Shown piece after piece: positions 7,046 to 13,438 of a stretch of 23,196 nucleotides of DNA. The stretch comes from a virus. Made by a program: the position numbers and the translations under genes. The stretch is taken from positions 1-23,196 of the IMG/VR virus record IMGVR_UViG_3300050020_000077. One strand, written 5' to 3'. Every line of letters starts with the position of its first letter. The stretch's first letter is position 1. The notes under the pieces are model-generated. The model was not told the DNA's origin and made no database searches. It saw nothing but the letters and a program-made list of their open reading frames with translations.

Positions 7046-7609
7046 ATGACCCAAACCGATCAGATCATCGCTATCGCCTCTGCCGCTTGTCCCAAAACCA
7101 CGTTGGATGGTGCGGCAATCACCGATCCCGCCGCCTATTCGCTCGGCATCCTTCAGCCCGCCATCAACAAGGCGCTCAAGGCCGGGAAGACCCCGCAACG
7201 GATCGCCGCAGTTCTCGTGAACATGGTGCAGCGGGAAGGGTGGGTCCACGCCACGGGTGAGTTCTCCGACACGGACCTCCTCGACGGGCTCGGCATGATC
7301 GCGTCCACGGCGACGCCAGGACAGGCACCCACGCCGAGCGCGGCGGACATTCTCGCCAACGCCTCGAACGGCGCGAATATCGCCGAGGCGCAGGCGAGCT
7401 GTGGCTTCTACGGCTTCGACGGAATCAAGCACGGCATCGACGACCCCGACTACGCGGCCGCGCGTACGGCATTCCTCGGTGACAGACAGGTCACGGGCAC
7501 GCTACCTCCCGACCCCACGTTCGGTGTCGGCCAGTGGAACGGCGTCGAGCGGCGCTCGGGCAAGGACCGCCGCGGCTCGCAGACCGTGTTCGGCAAGCCC
7601 GGATACTGA
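7046..7609 (+). CDS. Unknown protein with C-terminal [10 protein letters not shown] motif
   Basis: This 187-residue protein has a good start: ATG 7046 with AGAGGAG at 7034-7040. I do not recognise the family. It has no signal peptide or membrane segment. The first 90 residues look helical (for example [27 protein letters not shown]). A Pro/Ala/Thr linker lies near 90-100, then a region with [11 protein letters not shown]. The last 25 residues hold [13 protein letters not shown], an arginine-rich motif that occurs at the ends of many bacterial and phage proteins without a fixed function. It is the first gene after the capsid terminator and leads the accessory/lysis block. Position suggests a virion or neck-associated protein, but nothing in the sequence proves this. 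Confidence 0.7.
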   Translation: MTQTDQIIAIASAACPKTTLDGAAITDPAAYSLGILQPAINKALKAGKTPQRIAAVLVNMVQREGWVHATGEFSDTDLLDGLGMIASTATPGQAPTPSAADILANASNGANIAEAQASCGFYGFDGIKHGIDDPDYAAARTAFLGDRQVTGTLPPDPTFGVGQWNGVERRSGKDRRGSQTVFGKPGY

Positions 7610-7611
7610 GT

Positions 7612-8529
7612 ATGAAGAGGCCCGGGCCTGCCCTTTGCGTCGTCGCCCTCCTGGCGACGTTCTGCCTGATCCCGTCCCCGAGGCACGAGGACGGCATCGT
7701 CATCGCGGATCAGTCCGTGACGACCATCATGAACGCGCAAACCGTCGTCGGGCCGGGCATCGCCTCGATCTACACGGCGGTCACGCCCACTGAAGATCCG
7801 AAGTCGAGCTTCTTCTTCCAGTACCACGGCAGCTCGCAGTACGCGAAGGCTCGCCTCGAAATCTACAACGGCTCCACGTGGAAGACGCTCCACGACTTCG
7901 CGCTCACCGATGAAGTCTTCCGCTATCCCGTTTGCGGCGTCTGCCAGTTCAGGGGATACGCGACGTTCGCCTCCGCGACCGACACGAGCACCATTACCGT
8001 GATGCTCAGCGGCTCGTCTGTGGCTGTCGCCCCGACCTACACGATCACGCCCACGGGCACGTCTACTCCGGTCGCGACGGCCACTCCCGTAAACACGCCC
8101 ACGAACACGCCGACCAATACGATGACGGCAACCCCGGCACCCCCGACCCCGACGCGGACGCCCACAAACACGCCGACCGCCACCCCGACGTTCACGCCCT
8201 CGAATACGCCCACGGCGACTCCGACCGTGACGCCTACCCAAACGGCCACGAATACACCTGTCCCGCACGTCCTCACGCTGAACATGAACCTCGCCGGAAC
8301 CGGAACGAACGACGAGGTGGCGACCGTCAGCGGAGCCTACGGCGGCACGTGCGGCCACGGCCTCGCCTGTCAGTTCACCATCCCGAACGGCGCGACCGTG
8401 ACCATCACACAGACGGCCGGAAGCGACGCCGGAACCTGGAGCGGCACCTCGGGCTGTACGGGCGCCACGTCAACCCCCTGCGTCATCACGAACATGACCG
8501 CGGTGAAGACCGCGACGGCAACCTTCTGA
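7612..8529 (+). CDS. Secreted PT-repeat protein with C-terminal InlB-like repeat domain
   Basis: This 305-residue protein starts at ATG 7612, 2 nt after the previous stop; an upstream in-frame ATG at 7534 lies inside that gene and is rejected. Residues 1-21 look like a signal sequence (KR, then [14 protein letters not shown]), although no clear AxA cleavage site follows. Residues about 25-139 form a beta-rich domain with a CGVC pair (108-111). Residues 141-217 are a Pro/Thr repeat of TPT, NTPT and ATPT units, typical of extended linkers in bacterial surface proteins. Residues 219-305 resemble the divergent InlB-type beta-repeat seen in many secreted bacterial proteins (a G-T strand, Cys pairs C247/C253 and C282/C290, W-S-G, and a T-A-T-F end). 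It may coat the cell surface, act in exclusion, or decorate virions; its role is unknown. Confidence 0.75.
   Translation: MKRPGPALCVVALLATFCLIPSPRHEDGIVIADQSVTTIMNAQTVVGPGIASIYTAVTPTEDPKSSFFFQYHGSSQYAKARLEIYNGSTWKTLHDFALTDEVFRYPVCGVCQFRGYATFASATDTSTITVMLSGSSVAVAPTYTITPTGTSTPVATATPVNTPTNTPTNTMTATPAPPTPTRTPTNTPTATPTFTPSNTPTATPTVTPTQTATNTPVPHVLTLNMNLAGTGTNDEVATVSGAYGGTCGHGLACQFTIPNGATVTITQTAGSDAGTWSGTSGCTGATSTPCVITNMTAVKTATATF
8032..8262 (+). repeat. Pro/Thr coding repeat
   Basis: Imperfect tandem units encoding TPT, NTPT and ATPT, with DNA units such as ACGCCCACGAACACG, run through this part of the secreted protein gene. They form an extended linker of about 77 residues. Such repeats can change length by slippage or recombination, so copy number may vary between relatives and may be mis-assembled. 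Confidence 0.8.
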
Positions 8530-8537
8530 AAGGAATC

Positions 8538-9071
8538 ATGAAAAAGCTCTCCGTCGGCCTTTGGGCCGTCGTCACGTCCTTCGTTCTCCTCGTGAGCGTC
8601 TCGTGCGCCACGGGCACCGTACAGACCGCCAGCGGCCCCAGGCCCGCGGCCGAGGTGCAGGTGCAGGACACGGTCGGGGACCTCCTGAATAGCCTCCAGG
8701 CTGCCTACACCGCCTCCGTTGCGGCGCACGACGCCCGCGTGGCGACCGAGGACCCCGTCCTCCACGCCGCGCACCGCGCGACGCTCCTCACCTACCACGA
8801 CGCCCTTGCGGCGAGCTGGCAGGCCCTACTCGTCTCGAAGCAGGTGGCGGGGACTACGGACCTCGTCGCCATCGTCACGCCCCTCGTGGCGGCCCTACCC
8901 GACTTCTGCGCGCTAGCCGTCGATCTCGGCGCCATGACCCCGGACGCCGCGGCGAAGGTCATTGCGCTCGTGAAGACCTACTTCCCGGCCGCGGCCTACC
9001 TCGTGCCGTCTCACCCGCAGGACACGCCTGCGACTTCGTCGGTCAACCGCTTCTACTGGAGGGTCGCATGA
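8538..9071 (+). CDS. Predicted lipoprotein, helical, unknown function
   Basis: This 177-residue protein starts at ATG 8538 with AAAGGA at 8529-8534. The longer upstream frame is a shadow of the PT-repeat gene. The N-terminus is a lipoprotein signal peptide: MKK, a hydrophobic core (VGLWAVVTSFVLLV), then VSVSC with C23 as the lipidation site. Residue -3 is Ser rather than the usual Leu, so the lipobox is imperfect but allowed by broader rules. The mature part is Ala-rich and mainly helical (residues 45-165), with DFCALAVDLG in the middle and a short aromatic end. It follows another secreted protein and precedes the holin and endolysin genes. It might be an outer-membrane spanin, though long for one, or a surface-exclusion lipoprotein. 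Confidence 0.7.
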   Translation: MKKLSVGLWAVVTSFVLLVSVSCATGTVQTASGPRPAAEVQVQDTVGDLLNSLQAAYTASVAAHDARVATEDPVLHAAHRATLLTYHDALAASWQALLVSKQVAGTTDLVAIVTPLVAALPDFCALAVDLGAMTPDAAAKVIALVKTYFPAAAYLVPSHPQDTPATSSVNRFYWRVA

Positions 9072-9262
9072 GAGTCAAAGTGATCCGGGCGTTCGCGATC
9101 CATCCAACGCCTCCCTGTGGAAAATCCTCGTTCAACGTGGGCGATGAGGTGGACGACTCCGAGTTCGGGATGTTCGGACCAGAGATCGCGTCGTCCGTCG
9201 TCCCCGTCACCCCCGAGGCCCCCGCGCGCCCTCAGCCCATGAAGGGCACGGTGACTTCGTGA
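9068..9262 (+). CDS. Small unknown phage protein
   Basis: This 64-residue protein starts at ATG 9068 in an ATGA overlap with the lipoprotein stop codon. It begins MRVKVIRAF and has FNVGDEVDDSEF in the middle. This shape (a short beta strand, then a G-D-V turn, then a helix-like stretch) is common in tiny phage proteins encoded near connector genes, but I cannot name a family. The last 20 residues are Pro-rich. The next gene starts within its stop codon (GTGA). Confidence 0.6.
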   Translation: MRVKVIRAFAIHPTPPCGKSSFNVGDEVDDSEFGMFGPEIASSVVPVTPEAPARPQPMKGTVTS

Positions 9263-9594
9263 ACATCCCCGCTGGCTTCACACAGGCCGAGATCAACTCC
9301 CTGAAGACGGCCAACCCCGGCGCGGTGTTCGCGCTCCCGATGGCCCCGAACGACGTGGTCCCGGCCGACGTCGCACCCTCGCGCGTTCTCGGCTGGCTCG
9401 ACCTCCTCGAAGGCCCCCTGGAGCTTGGGGAGACCGTTCTCCTTCCGGGTCCCGTGGGCATCTTCCTCTCGGGGCTCACGAAGGGCGGCCTCACCCTGCT
9501 CCGCAATCAACTCACCGGCGCTGCCGTGACGGAACGCTGGACCCCCACGAAGATCCAGGCCGCCATGACCGGCCTCGTCGTCCCGAAGACATGA
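9259..9594 (+). CDS. Unknown protein with a hydrophobic central segment
   Basis: This 111-residue protein starts at GTG 9259 (GTGA overlap) and ends in an ATGA overlap with the holin-like gene. Residues about 74-95 (ETVLLPGPVGIFLSGLTKGG) are hydrophobic and glycine-rich, which could be a membrane-associated hairpin or simply a buried core. The C-terminus reads as a short amphipathic helix. It is tightly coupled to the holin-like gene, so it may be a lysis accessory, but no family is recognised. Confidence 0.55.
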   Translation: MNIPAGFTQAEINSLKTANPGAVFALPMAPNDVVPADVAPSRVLGWLDLLEGPLELGETVLLPGPVGIFLSGLTKGGLTLLRNQLTGAAVTERWTPTKIQAAMTGLVVPKT

Positions 9595-9938
9595 GCAGCG
9601 TGGAACCGGGCCGCTTCGGGGCCGCCGTCGAGGCGGCTCCCGCGGCCCCCGCCGTAAAGGAGGCGCCCGTGGCCGACATCGCGAATGCAGTCGTTCAGAT
9701 TCAGCCCGGGTACATCCTCGGCGCGAAGGAGTTCTGGAAGAGCAAGACGTTTTGGGGAGTCGCCATCACGTTTGCGGCGCCCCTCATCGGGAAGATTTTT
9801 CATCAGACGTTTGCGGACTCCGACGTCCAGGCCGCGGTGGATCTCATCACGTCCTTCATCGTTCCCGCGGCGTCTGCCGCGTGGGCATTCTACGGACGCC
9901 TGAAGGTTCAGACGGTCCTCACGGTAGCCAAGCCGTGA
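9591..9938 (+). CDS. Putative holin with two membrane segments
   Basis: This 115-residue protein starts at ATG 9591 (ATGA overlap). The first 40 residues are Ala/Pro-rich and soluble. FWKSKTFWG (48-56) then leads into a first hydrophobic segment (about 53-70, ending IGKIF). A polar turn, HQTFADSDVQ, follows, then a second hydrophobic segment (about 81-101) ending in AFYGRLK. The K-S-K-T-x-W-G start and the Y-G-R-x-K end are features of a holin-like family found beside endolysins in proteobacterial phages. Location two genes before the M15 endolysin fits a holin, which would make the membrane lesion that releases the endolysin. The long N-terminal arm is unusual and could be a regulatory extension. 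Confidence 0.7.
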   Translation: MSSVEPGRFGAAVEAAPAAPAVKEAPVADIANAVVQIQPGYILGAKEFWKSKTFWGVAITFAAPLIGKIFHQTFADSDVQAAVDLITSFIVPAASAAWAFYGRLKVQTVLTVAKP

Positions 9939-10432
9939 CCCTTGAAACGATCGGCTCCGTTCTCGGGGCCGGTCTCGCGTCCGCCGGAATCGTCGTCGTG
10001 AGCGCAAGGCGCTGGCTCTCGCAGCGCGCAGAGAACAAAATCGACGCGGTTGCGAAGGAACTTGGGGTCGGCATCGGCCCGACGATAGCGTCGCTCGTGA
10101 TGAGCACGGCGGGCGCCGTCCAGCGCCTAGAGGGGCACATGGGAGGGAGTAGCGAACGCATCGAGAACCTCATCAGGATCCAGGGCGAACACGCCGCACG
10201 GCTTCTCGACCACGAGAGCCGCTTCGTCGACCACGAGGGTCGCATCGTGGTTATAGAGGAGCGCCACGAGACGTGCGCGTTCAATAGCGAACAGGTCGCC
10301 AGCCTGTTGGCGCAAAAGACCGAGAATGTAGCCAGGGTGCTTGCCGAGCATACCGAGCACGTTGCCGAGGCTCTCGCGATCAAGACCGCGCAGACCGCGA
10401 AGAAGCTCCGGGGCGGCAAGAGGGCCGCTTGA
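9935..10432 (+). CDS. Membrane-anchored coiled-coil protein of the lysis cassette
   Basis: This 165-residue protein starts at GTG 9935 (GTGA overlap with the holin-like gene). Residues 4-23 (ETIGSVLGAGLASAGIVVV) form one N-terminal membrane segment, followed by SARRWLSQR. The remainder is almost entirely polar and helical, with heptad-like repeats around LLDHESRFVDHEGRIVVIEE (about 88-110) and a Lys/Arg-rich end. The layout of N-terminal anchor plus coiled coil, between holin and endolysin genes, recalls an inner-membrane spanin (Rz-like) or a holin partner. The lipoprotein at 8538 could be its outer-membrane partner, though two genes separate them from the usual nested arrangement. This role is inference from topology and position. 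Confidence 0.6.
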   Translation: MTLETIGSVLGAGLASAGIVVVSARRWLSQRAENKIDAVAKELGVGIGPTIASLVMSTAGAVQRLEGHMGGSSERIENLIRIQGEHAARLLDHESRFVDHEGRIVVIEERHETCAFNSEQVASLLAQKTENVARVLAEHTEHVAEALAIKTAQTAKKLRGGKRAA

Positions 10433-10824
10433 GCGACCGCAACCTCGCGGACTGCTCTCCGCTCCTCGTGGCGCGCTACGCTGCCCTCAAGGCATCGTAC
10501 GAGGCGTCATACCCGGACGCGACGCTCATCGTGACCTGCACGCGCCGGACGACCGAAGAGCAGCAGGCCGAGTACGCGAAGGGCCGCACGGCCCCCGGCA
10601 ACTCCGTCACGTCGAAGGACGGCGTCATCCTGCGCTCAAGGCATCAGGCGCAGACGGACGGCCTCTCGGCCGCGCTCGACTTCGCCATCGTCCTCCACGG
10701 CCCCGAGCCCTCGCAGATCACATGGGACCGGGCCTACTACCGCATTGTCGGCGCCCTGGCGAAGCCCCACGGCCTTCGTTGGGGCGGCACGTGGGGCGAC
10801 TTTGACCACCTGGAGATTGTGTGA
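10429..10824 (+). CDS. Endolysin, M15-type L-Ala-D-Glu peptidase-like
   Basis: The 131-residue protein is predicted to cut the peptide part of peptidoglycan at lysis. It starts at TTG 10429 (TTGA overlap). Zinc ligands can be placed at H72 (RSRHQAQTDG), D84 (SAALDF) and H127 (GDFDHLEI). GLRWGGTWGDFDH (115-127) matches the conserved end of phage and CwlK-type peptidases, where a G-L-x-W-G-G-x-W-x-x-F-x-D-H pattern is usual. The segment between H72 and D84 is longer than the canonical S-x-H-x2-G-x-A-x-D spacing, by about 5 residues. There is no signal peptide, so release depends on the holin. It is a single catalytic domain without a cell-wall binding part, as is usual for phages of Gram-negative hosts. 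Confidence 0.85.
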   Translation: MSDRNLADCSPLLVARYAALKASYEASYPDATLIVTCTRRTTEEQQAEYAKGRTAPGNSVTSKDGVILRSRHQAQTDGLSAALDFAIVLHGPEPSQITWDRAYYRIVGALAKPHGLRWGGTWGDFDHLEIV

Positions 10825-11270
10825 GCGAAGCCGCCTACGCCGTACAGGCCGACCTAGTCTCGAAGATCGACGCCGACGTCGTCGCCGAACTTCAGAAGGC
10901 CACCGGCGACATCGACGTTGCGCTTCTCGACGCCTCGCGCGAGTTGGACGGGCGCCTGTGCTCGCGCTACGCCATCCCGATTACGGGACCGCAGAGCCTC
11001 TCGATCATTCGCGGCAAGTGCGTCGCCATCGCCAAATACTTCTTCCTCGGGCGGAAACTCTCTGTGGGGCATCAGCTTACGGCCGACGCCCGCGGCGACT
11101 ACCTCGTGGCTCTAGATTGGGCGGCAGGGGTCGCCAAGAAGACCTACTCCCTGCCGGACGCGCCGCTCGTCGTCGCGCCGTCCCCCGACGTCGTGCTCTC
11201 GCGCCCAACCGGCGTCATGGTCGGCGGAGACGTCGCCATCTTCAACACGGACGCGATGTTTAGGTTCTGA
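10821..11270 (+). CDS. Head-tail joining protein, DUF1320 / Mu gp36-like
   Basis: This 149-residue protein starts at GTG 10821 (GTGA overlap with the endolysin). The DUF1320 pattern is visible: an N-terminal helix with AVQADLVSKI, then DIDVALLDASRELDGRLCSRYAIPI (about 31-55), equivalent to the family's A-x-x-D-A-S-x-E-I-D-x-Y-L-x-x-R-Y-x-x-P-L, and then IIRGKCVAIAKYFFLG (62-77). In Mu-like phages this gene follows the capsid gene and encodes a neck or connector component. Here the accessory/lysis block separates it from the capsid gene. The stop codon is 1 nt from the next ATG. Confidence 0.83.
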   Translation: MSEAAYAVQADLVSKIDADVVAELQKATGDIDVALLDASRELDGRLCSRYAIPITGPQSLSIIRGKCVAIAKYFFLGRKLSVGHQLTADARGDYLVALDWAAGVAKKTYSLPDAPLVVAPSPDVVLSRPTGVMVGGDVAIFNTDAMFRF

Positions 11271-11271
11271 G

Positions 11272-11790
11272 ATGGGAGACGTGTCGGTCGTCCGGTCGAA
11301 TGCGGGGGGCGCGCTTGCGGAGATCGCCCGGTTCGCCCGGTTCACGCAGCCCGACTTCCACCGCAAGCTACTTGAGGACGCGGGGAAGTTCATGGCCTTC
11401 CAGGTCGTCCCGATGCGCTTCAGAGAGAGCGGCCCGGACGCCGATGGCGAGCCGTGGCTCAATGTCGCCCGTGGCGGCAAGCCGCTCGTGAAAGACGGCA
11501 TCATGCAAACCCGCACGGACTACGAGGTGCGTGGCGACGAGTCGGTCGCTATCGGCAACTCGGCGAAGCAGGCCCGGCTCCAGAACCGCGGCGGCCCGCG
11601 CGCCGGGCAGAAGACAAACGCGAAGCTGGAGGCGAAAGCCTTCGAGCACTACCGCGAGAAGCATAACCCCGCCGCACGCTCGGGCTCACTCGGATGGATG
11701 TACGTCAAGGCACGCGGGTTCCTCTACTTCGGCGAGTACGCGCTCGGCAGGATCGTCGAACGCTGGCGCGCCCTCTACGGTGAAGCATGA
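11272..11790 (+). CDS. Virion morphogenesis / tail completion protein, Mu gpG-like
   Basis: This 172-residue protein resembles the phage virion morphogenesis family (Mu gpG, lambda gpZ-type tail completion). Key pieces in order: RFRESGPDADGEPW (49-62, family pattern F-x-x-x-x-P-x-G-x-x-W), GGKPLVKDGIMQ (67-78, pattern K-x-L-x-x-G-x-L), ESVAIGNSAKQARLQNRGG (89-107, where homologues have v-x-I-G-x-x-x-x-Y-A-x-x-H-Q-x-G), and KARGFLYFGEYALGRI (146-161, pattern P-A-R-x-F-L-G). It is expected to complete the head-facing end of the tail or the neck. It is coupled to the next gene by an ATGA overlap. Confidence 0.82.
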   Translation: MGDVSVVRSNAGGALAEIARFARFTQPDFHRKLLEDAGKFMAFQVVPMRFRESGPDADGEPWLNVARGGKPLVKDGIMQTRTDYEVRGDESVAIGNSAKQARLQNRGGPRAGQKTNAKLEAKAFEHYREKHNPAARSGSLGWMYVKARGFLYFGEYALGRIVERWRALYGEA

Positions 11791-12305
11791 GCGACGTCGC
11801 CACGGCCCGCGCGAACATCAAGGCGCTCCTCGCGGCGCTTCCGGGGATCATCGCGGTCCCGGCCATCATCGCGGACCCCGGCCATTCTCCGCCCATCGTC
11901 GGCGTGCCCGGCGTTCCCGCGATTCCCGTGAAGGACGCGGCCCGCGTCGTGGACGTCTTCGAGCTGAACGCCTCGCGACTGACGACCATCTACGTCGTCT
12001 ACGACGGCTTCGCGCGCCAGGGCGACCAGCTCGTCGGGAACCACGGTGCCGTCACGGGGGGAAAAGAAGGTTGGTCGCTCGTCGTCGTCGCCGACGACCG
12101 AACGAGCGCCATTGCGGCCACAGCGAAGGCGGAGACCGTTGCACAGGCTCTACTCGCCGTTCGCGGGACGAGCTACTCGCCCACGGCGACCCCGCGTTAC
12201 CTCGTCTTCACGTCCAGGCGTCCCATTGAGTCCCAAGACCGGACGGCGCGGGGCGGCGCTCTCGGCTTTGAATGTCGTTTCGAGTCGTCTTCCTTCAGGC
12301 TTTAA
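11787..12305 (+). CDS. Putative tail terminator, Mu gp37-like (DUF1834-type)
   Basis: This 172-residue protein lies in the slot where Mu-like phages encode gp37 and siphophages encode the tail terminator or minor tail protein that caps the tube. It begins with a helix (ATARANIKALLAALPG), then a Pro/Val/Ile-rich loop, a central strand TTIYVVYDGF (62-71) and a second strand GWSLVVVADD (94-103). A helix AKAETVAQALLAVRG then leads to a final beta hairpin ending in a Phe/Ser-rich strand. This alternating layout fits a tail-terminator fold. Sequence similarity to DUF1834 is weak by eye, so the assignment depends mostly on gene order. TAGCTAC copy 3 follows its stop codon. Confidence 0.55.
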   Translation: MSDVATARANIKALLAALPGIIAVPAIIADPGHSPPIVGVPGVPAIPVKDAARVVDVFELNASRLTTIYVVYDGFARQGDQLVGNHGAVTGGKEGWSLVVVADDRTSAIAATAKAETVAQALLAVRGTSYSPTATPRYLVFTSRRPIESQDRTARGGALGFECRFESSSFRL

Positions 12306-12307
12306 GA

Positions 12308-12314
12308 TAGCTAC
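12308..12314. promoter_or_regulatory. TAGCTAC junction motif, copy 3
   Basis: This copy starts 3 nt after the stop codon of the tail terminator gene and ends 21 nt before the tail tube start. The extended match to copy 4 is GATAGCTAC. Confidence 0.4.
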
Positions 12315-12335
12315 TGGCAAGCAAAGGAGCTTACT

Positions 12336-13301
12336 ATGGCAGAACCCGCCAATGGAAACAATACCGTAATCCTGCTCGCGCGGGAGAGCGCGTGGGGAAC
12401 GGTAGGCACCATCCCCCGGAAAATCCTCATCAAGGCGGGCGGCGGCATGGTCGGCGGTCAGGCCCTCTTGCCTAACGAGATGATCGGCGGAGACCCGAAC
12501 CCGCGCGACTCCGTCGCTGGCAAGCAGGCCGCTGCCGGAGACTTCGAGACGTATCCGACGACAAACTCCATTGGCTTCCTCATGGAGTTTGCGCTCGGCT
12601 CGCGTGTCTTCGCGACCGGCGCCCACACGTCGAAGATCGTGACCGGTGCCCTCCCCTCGCTCTCGACGGATGAGTCCATCGACCTCAGCGCGGCCACGCA
12701 ATACAAGCGCGGCTTGGGAATGCGGATCGACAAGACGTCCTTCACCTGGGCGTCAGAGGGCTTCCTCTCGACGAAGTTCAGCTTCCTCGGGAAGTCCGTC
12801 GCGCTCACGACCCCGTGCCTCGGCTCGCCCACGTCCCCCATCGACTACACGTCGGACCCCGTGTTCGATCACCTCATGCTCGCCGCGGCGGACGTGAAAC
12901 TGAACGGATCGGCAATTGCGGAGATCGTCTCGGGCTCCCTCGACATCAACCATAACCACTTCCCCGACCACTACGTCGTGGGCGGAGCGGGCCTGCGGCG
13001 CAGCCTCCCGCGTCGGCGCGCGACGGTGAACGGCAAGATCAAGACGTTCTTCGAGGATCAGGTCATCTACGCCCTCGCGAAGGCCGGGACCTACGTGGCC
13101 CTCGACCTGAAGTGGACAAACGCCTCCGTGACGTTCGAGTTGATCGTCCCGCGCGTTCGCCTCAAGCCGACCGACGCGAAGATCGACAACGGCCCGCTCC
13201 AGATCGAGTTTGCCTTCGAGGCGTCGAGGGATGGCACCGCCGGAACGTCGGTTGAGACCATCACGACCAACACGAAGGTGGACGCCGACTACAACACCTA
13301 A
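12336..13301 (+). CDS. Major tail tube protein
   Basis: This 321-residue protein starts at ATG 12336 with AAAGGAG at 12323-12329. It matches the layout of the large phage tube protein family: an N-terminal LLARESAWGTVGTIP segment (14-28), PNEMIGGDPNPRDSVAGKQAAAGDFE (46-71, the stretch where homologues have the R-x-x-x-x-x-G-x-x-x-V-x-G signature), then an Ala/Gly-rich part with HTSKIVTGALPSLSTDES (97-114, homologues: H-x-F-x-x-G-x-L-P-S), YKRGLGMRIDKTSFTWA, and a beta-rich C-terminus. Tubes of this kind polymerise on the tape measure. No sheath gene precedes it, which argues for a siphovirus tail. It is followed by a structured spacer and then the chaperone genes. Confidence 0.8.
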   Translation: MAEPANGNNTVILLARESAWGTVGTIPRKILIKAGGGMVGGQALLPNEMIGGDPNPRDSVAGKQAAAGDFETYPTTNSIGFLMEFALGSRVFATGAHTSKIVTGALPSLSTDESIDLSAATQYKRGLGMRIDKTSFTWASEGFLSTKFSFLGKSVALTTPCLGSPTSPIDYTSDPVFDHLMLAAADVKLNGSAIAEIVSGSLDINHNHFPDHYVVGGAGLRRSLPRRRATVNGKIKTFFEDQVIYALAKAGTYVALDLKWTNASVTFELIVPRVRLKPTDAKIDNGPLQIEFAFEASRDGTAGTSVETITTNTKVDADYNT

Positions 13302-13309
13302 GCAAGAGC

Positions 13310-13328
13310 GCGGCCCAACGTCGGCCGC
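13310..13328 (+). terminator. GC-rich hairpin after the tail tube gene
   Basis: GCGGCC (13310-13315) and GGCCGC (13323-13328) form a 6-bp stem with a 7-nt loop, 8 nt after the tube stop codon, followed by CCCGATTT. The T-run is weak. It may be a partial terminator that lowers expression of the downstream chaperone and tape-measure genes relative to the abundant tube protein. Confidence 0.4.
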
Positions 13329-13342
13329 CCGATTTGGAAGCA

Positions 13343-13406
13343 CGCCGGTCTCCGGCGCACGCACCCGGAAACGAGACGTGACAGTCGGGAGAGACCGGCT
13401 TTCATT
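13343..13406 (+). promoter_or_regulatory. Overlapping alternative hairpins upstream of the tail chaperone gene
   Basis: CGCCGG-TCT-CCGGCG (13343-13357) can form a tight 6-bp hairpin. Part of the same sequence, GCCGGTCTC (13344-13352), is also a perfect 9-bp complement of GAGACCGGC (13391-13399), which is followed by TTTCATTT. The two structures exclude each other, as in an attenuator. Whether this is regulated is unknown. Confidence 0.35.
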
Positions 13407-13428
13407 TCGCCCTCGGGCATTACTTTTC

Positions 13429-13434
13429 AGGAGG
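13429..13434 (+). promoter_or_regulatory. Strong Shine-Dalgarno of the tail chaperone gene
   Basis: AGGAGG lies 4 nt before ATG 13439. It fixes the start of the G-like gene downstream of the structured spacer. Confidence 0.6.
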
Positions 13435-13438
13435 CTCT

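Noticed and set aside
5746-7047. Long open frame (433 codons) on the - strand across the capsid gene
   Set aside because: It is an Arg/Gly-rich mirror of the capsid gene with no motif, and no neighbouring gene lies on the - strand.
7534-7611. Upstream extension of the secreted PT-repeat protein
   Set aside because: It lies inside the previous gene, is Arg-rich, and would place the signal peptide inside the protein.
8037-8285. Very hydrophobic Gly/Val-repeat frame on the - strand
   Set aside because: It is the exact antisense of the Pro/Thr repeat of the secreted protein gene, and the V-G-V pattern comes from that repeat.
13378-13406. Promoter (GTGACA with TTCATT) before the tail chaperone gene
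   Set aside because: The second element matches the consensus at only three of six positions, and the region is better explained by the hairpin structures.
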